Position numbers and translations under genes: made by a program. Of a DNA stretch of 64,000 nucleotides, positions 61,487 to 64,000 are shown piece after piece. Source of the DNA: Psychroflexus salis (GTDB lineage: Bacteria; Bacteroidota; Bacteroidia; Flavobacteriales; Flavobacteriaceae); assembly GCF_014640175.1 (NCBI RefSeq), contig NZ_BMGL01000013.1, positions 48,469 to 112,468 of the forward strand, written 5' to 3'. The stretch's first letter is position 1, and each line of letters opens with the position of its first letter. Below the pieces are notes generated by a model. That model saw nothing but the letters and a program-made list of their open reading frames with translations, had not been told where the DNA came from and made no database searches.

Positions 61487-61642
61487 GGGTTTAATTTATA
61501 GCTAAATGTACATTTATTTTTTGAGAAACTAATACAGTTGATTATTTATCAGAGTTACAAACAAATAATTCATATTTAAAAATCAACAACAAATCCCAAA
61601 AAATAATAACAAGTGTTTATTCTGAAGCAAAAAAACTTTCGT

Positions 61643-61650
61643 TAAATTTG
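61643..61650 (+). promoter_or_regulatory. -7 box (TAAATTTG) of the glutaryl-CoA dehydrogenase-like gene
   Basis: TAAATTTG ends 21 bases upstream of the ATG at 61672. Confidence 0.45.
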
Positions 61651-61671
61651 TAATTCAATAATTAAACAGAT

Positions 61672-62850
61672 ATGAGCCAAGATTTATTTCAAGCACCCGA
61701 TTATTATAATATAGACGATTTATTGACCGAAGAGCACCAATTAATTCGACAAGCTGCAAGAGATTGGGTGAAACGTGATGTAAGTCCAATTATTGAAGAA
61801 GCTGCACAAAAGGCAGAATTTCCTAAATCCATCATTAAAGGCTTAGCTGAAATCGGTGCTTTTGGTCCTTATATTCCAGAAGAATATGGCGGCGCTGGAT
61901 TAGATCAAATTTCCTACGGATTGATTATGCAAGAAATTGAGCGAGGTGATTCTGGCGTTCGTTCCACCGCTTCAGTGCAATCATCATTAGTGATGTTTCC
62001 CATTTTTGCTTATGGAACCGAAGAACAAAAACGAAAATTCTTACCCAAACTAGCAACTGGTGAAATGATGGGGTCGTTCGGTTTAACTGAACCTGACCAT
62101 GGATCGAATCCAAGTGGCATGACCACCAATTTTAAAGATCAAGGGGATCATTATGTGTTGAATGGAGCTAAAATGTGGATTTCCAATTCACCTTTTTGTG
62201 ATGTTGCTGTAGTTTGGGCAAAAAATGAAGAAGGTAGAATTCATGGTTTAATTGTAGAGCGAGGCATGGAAGGTTTCAGCACACCAGAAACTCACAATAA
62301 ATGGTCTTTGCGTGCTTCAGCCACTGGAGAATTGTTATTTAATAATGTTAAAGTTCCCAAAGAAAATATTTTACCTGGCAAAAGCGGTTTAGGTGCACCT
62401 TTGTCTTGCTTAGATTCAGCTCGCTACGGAATTGCTTGGGGAGCCATCGGAGCTGCAATGGACTGTTACGATACTGCATTGCGGTATGCTAAAGAGCGAA
62501 TTCAATTTGATAAGCCTATCGCTAGTTACCAACTTCAACAGAAAAAATTGGCTGAGATGATTACCGACATCACCAAAGCTCAATTACTTGCTTTACGATT
62601 AGGTCAATTAAAAAATGAAGGTAAAGCTACAACTGCACAAATTTCTATGGCTAAAAGAAACAATGTAGAAATGGCAATTAAAATTGCTCGCGAAGCTAGA
62701 CAAGTTTTAGGAGGAATGGGTATTGTTGGCGATTACAGCATTATGCGCCACATGATGAATTTAGAAAGCGTAATCACTTACGAAGGAACGCATGATATAC
62801 ATTTACTTATTACTGGGATGGATATTACAGGAATTGCAGCATTTAAATAG
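61672..62850 (+). CDS. acyl-CoA dehydrogenase, glutaryl-CoA dehydrogenase-like
   Basis: 392 residues. Flavin and substrate blocks GSFGLTEPDHGSNPSGMTTN and NGAKMWISNSPFCDVAVVWA. The catalytic Glu is in NLESVITYEGTHDIHLLITG, with GCDH-type THDIHLLI. The substrate-binding NKWSLRASATGELLFNNV matches the GCDH subgroup (lysine/tryptophan degradation, giving crotonyl-CoA). The specific substrate is an inference. Confidence 0.9.
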   Translation: MSQDLFQAPDYYNIDDLLTEEHQLIRQAARDWVKRDVSPIIEEAAQKAEFPKSIIKGLAEIGAFGPYIPEEYGGAGLDQISYGLIMQEIERGDSGVRSTASVQSSLVMFPIFAYGTEEQKRKFLPKLATGEMMGSFGLTEPDHGSNPSGMTTNFKDQGDHYVLNGAKMWISNSPFCDVAVVWAKNEEGRIHGLIVERGMEGFSTPETHNKWSLRASATGELLFNNVKVPKENILPGKSGLGAPLSCLDSARYGIAWGAIGAAMDCYDTALRYAKERIQFDKPIASYQLQQKKLAEMITDITKAQLLALRLGQLKNEGKATTAQISMAKRNNVEMAIKIAREARQVLGGMGIVGDYSIMRHMMNLESVITYEGTHDIHLLITGMDITGIAAFK

Positions 62851-62994
62851 ATTTGGTAATAATTTGAAATGTGATTTTATTTCATAATACATTAACTTAA
62901 TTATCAAATTAACAGAACAAATTATTAACTAATTTACAAATCATCATTTTTTCCCAATAATAAAGTAACTATTTCTCACATCGACTAATCTTGT

Positions 62995-63002
62995 TACTTT
63001 TG
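62995..63002 (+). promoter_or_regulatory. -7 box (TACTTTTG) of the DUF3050 gene
   Basis: TACTTTTG ends 11 bases before the ATG at 63014. Confidence 0.45.
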
Positions 63003-63013
63003 TAAATAAAAAA

Positions 63014-63796
63014 ATGAATTGTCAAGTTTTACAAGAAAAAATTCAGGAAGAACGTAAGTGCTTGCTTAGCCACCCTCTATATAAATTTATTGAAAGTCCA
63101 CACGATTTAAAAATCTTTATGGAACATCACGTCTTTGCTGTATGGGATTTTATGTCTTTACTAAAGGCACTTCAACAGCAATTAACGTGTTTAAATACTC
63201 CATGGTATCCAGTTGGTGACCCACAAAATCGCTATTTAATCAATGAAATTGTATTAGCTGAAGAAACAGACTTAAATCTTTATGGAAAACGCCAAAGTCA
63301 TTTTGAAATGTATTTAGACGCTATGAAATCTGCAAATGCAAATACCATTAAAATTGATTCATTTATTGAACAAATAAAACATGGAACTGATATTTTTCTA
63401 GTACTATCGAAAAGCGATTTACCTGAAAGTGTAAAGTTATTTTTAAATTTTACATTCAACTTATTGGAAGAGAAAAAAGCCCACAAAATAGCTGCGGCAT
63501 TTACCTTTGGAAGGGAAGAACTAATTCCAGATATGTTTACTTCAATAATTGAAGAAATTCAGTTAAAATTCCCCGAACAAGATTTAAAATTATTTAGTTA
63601 CTACTTCAAACGCCACATTGAGTTAGATGAAGATGAGCATGGCCCAATGGCCTTAAAATTAGTAGAAAAGCTTTGTGGAAATGATGAAACAAAATGGCAG
63701 GAAGCAGAAGATAGCGCTAAAGAAGCCTTACAAATCCGTATACAATTTTGGGACGGTATAGCTAAAGAAATCAAATATTTTAAAGCTTTAACTTAA
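63014..63796 (+). CDS. DUF3050 family protein (heme-oxygenase-like fold)
   Basis: 260 residues, cytosolic, all-helical. FIESPHDLKIFMEHHVFAVW, DFMSLLKALQQQLTC and RYLINEIVLAEETDLNLYG match DUF3050. The Glu and His residues in EHHVFAVWDF, LAEETD and RHIELDEDEHGPMAL could form a di-metal site, as in heme-oxygenase-like di-iron proteins, but this is inferred. Monocistronic. Confidence 0.86.
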   Translation: MNCQVLQEKIQEERKCLLSHPLYKFIESPHDLKIFMEHHVFAVWDFMSLLKALQQQLTCLNTPWYPVGDPQNRYLINEIVLAEETDLNLYGKRQSHFEMYLDAMKSANANTIKIDSFIEQIKHGTDIFLVLSKSDLPESVKLFLNFTFNLLEEKKAHKIAAAFTFGREELIPDMFTSIIEEIQLKFPEQDLKLFSYYFKRHIELDEDEHGPMALKLVEKLCGNDETKWQEAEDSAKEALQIRIQFWDGIAKEIKYFKALT

Positions 63797-63893
63797 TATG
63801 GTAATTAATAATTAATAGTAAAATTTACTATTCATAAAATCACTTTTATTTGAAAACAAAAAAATATTTAGTGATTAATATTACTACAAACAA

Positions 63894-63927
63894 AAAAGTC
63901 CTTTATTTTTATAGATAAAGGACTTTT
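63894..63927. terminator. Terminator after the rRNA operon (minus) and DUF3050 (plus)
   Basis: A perfect 13-bp stem AAAAGTCCTTTAT/ATAAAGGACTTTT flanked by an A-run on the left (T-run on the minus strand). It lies just beyond the 5S rRNA 3' end. Confidence 0.75.
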
Positions 63928-63934
63928 AGTATAA

Positions 63935-64000
63935 GGAAGGCGGCGACCTACTCTCCCACATAATTGCAGTACCATCGGCGCAAATGAGCTTAACTTCTCT
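63935..64000 (-). rRNA. rrf: 5S ribosomal RNA (3' part, runs off right edge)
   Basis: The minus strand reads AGAGAAGTTAAGCTCATTTG, then CGCCGATGGTACTGCAATTA and GTGGGAGAGTAGGTCGCCGC: the conserved 3' half of 5S rRNA. The rest of the rRNA operon lies to the right. The exact 3' end is approximate. Confidence 0.93.

Overview
The window is a low-GC, gene-dense chromosomal segment of a member of the Flavobacteriaceae (Bacteroidota). The signs are a fused ccoN/ccoO cbb3 oxidase gene, type IX secretion (T9SS) C-terminal sorting domains, families typical of this group (DUF2851, DUF3050, DUF3078, DUF4271, DUF4296), TANNTTTG -7 promoter boxes and few Shine-Dalgarno sequences. No phage, insertion sequence, CRISPR array or tRNA was found. 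The segment is mostly housekeeping DNA. The right edge enters a minus-strand rRNA operon at its 5S gene.

Layout. 1-552: an XRE-HTH/Fic-type protein cut by the left edge. 710-5701: cbb3 oxidase operon ccoS-ccoNO-ccoQ-ccoP-ccoG. 5793-6834: two minus-strand secreted-protein genes, one preceded by an 8-bp tandem repeat that puts it out of frame. 7164-10639: guaA and a LysM protein. 10710-12292: FMN-binding oxidase-like protein, small lipoprotein, queE. 12402-16942: a plus-strand run of two lipoproteins, alpha/beta hydrolase, rRNA pseudouridine synthase, VOC protein, AI-2E-type permease and DUF1232 protein. 17159-24765: ohr, meaB, PAP2 phosphatase, MATE pump, GNAT-like protein, rRNA/tRNA methyltransferase, dnaG. 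24922-27614: split 5'-nucleotidase and polyprenyl synthase. 27782-29837: two T9SS cargo proteins with nearly the same sorting domain. 29910-32539: sigma-54-type response regulator, xerD, aroQ. 32626-37530: lipoprotein, purM, DUF3078, prfA, pyrF. 37981-45477: acyl-CoA dehydrogenase, helix-hairpin-helix protein, AGCS symporter fusion, PspC, DUF2851, SGNH hydrolase, hemD. 45505-51263: DUF4271, dolichol-phosphate-mannose-synthase-like transferase, dihydroorotase, DUF4296, epimerase, tyrS. 51309-51692: three tandem small-RNA-like units. 52066-63796: aminotransferase, folA, fructosamine kinase, M3 peptidase, ald, carboxypeptidase-regulatory protein, NTF2-like, SdpI, glutaryl-CoA dehydrogenase-like enzyme, DUF3050.

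The most interesting observations are these. (1) Six copies of an 8-bp unit lie just after an ATG at 6834. With five or eight copies the ATG would read into a convincing signal peptide and short secreted protein, so this looks like a phase-variable switch now in the OFF frame. (2) Three tandem minus-strand units at 51309-51692 each carry a TANNTTTG box, a shared ~30-nt core and a terminator hairpin, with G-U-preserving changes in two of the stems. (3) An AGCS amino-acid symporter is fused to a signal peptide, an Ig/SprB-like segment and a lipoyl-like hammerhead. (4) The acyl-CoA dehydrogenase 3' end is duplicated as an exact 43-bp repeat around a quasi-palindrome. (5) The XRE-Fic promoter has its -7 box inside an operator-like dyad.

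All calls come from reading the sequence and from knowledge of the families. No database search was run.
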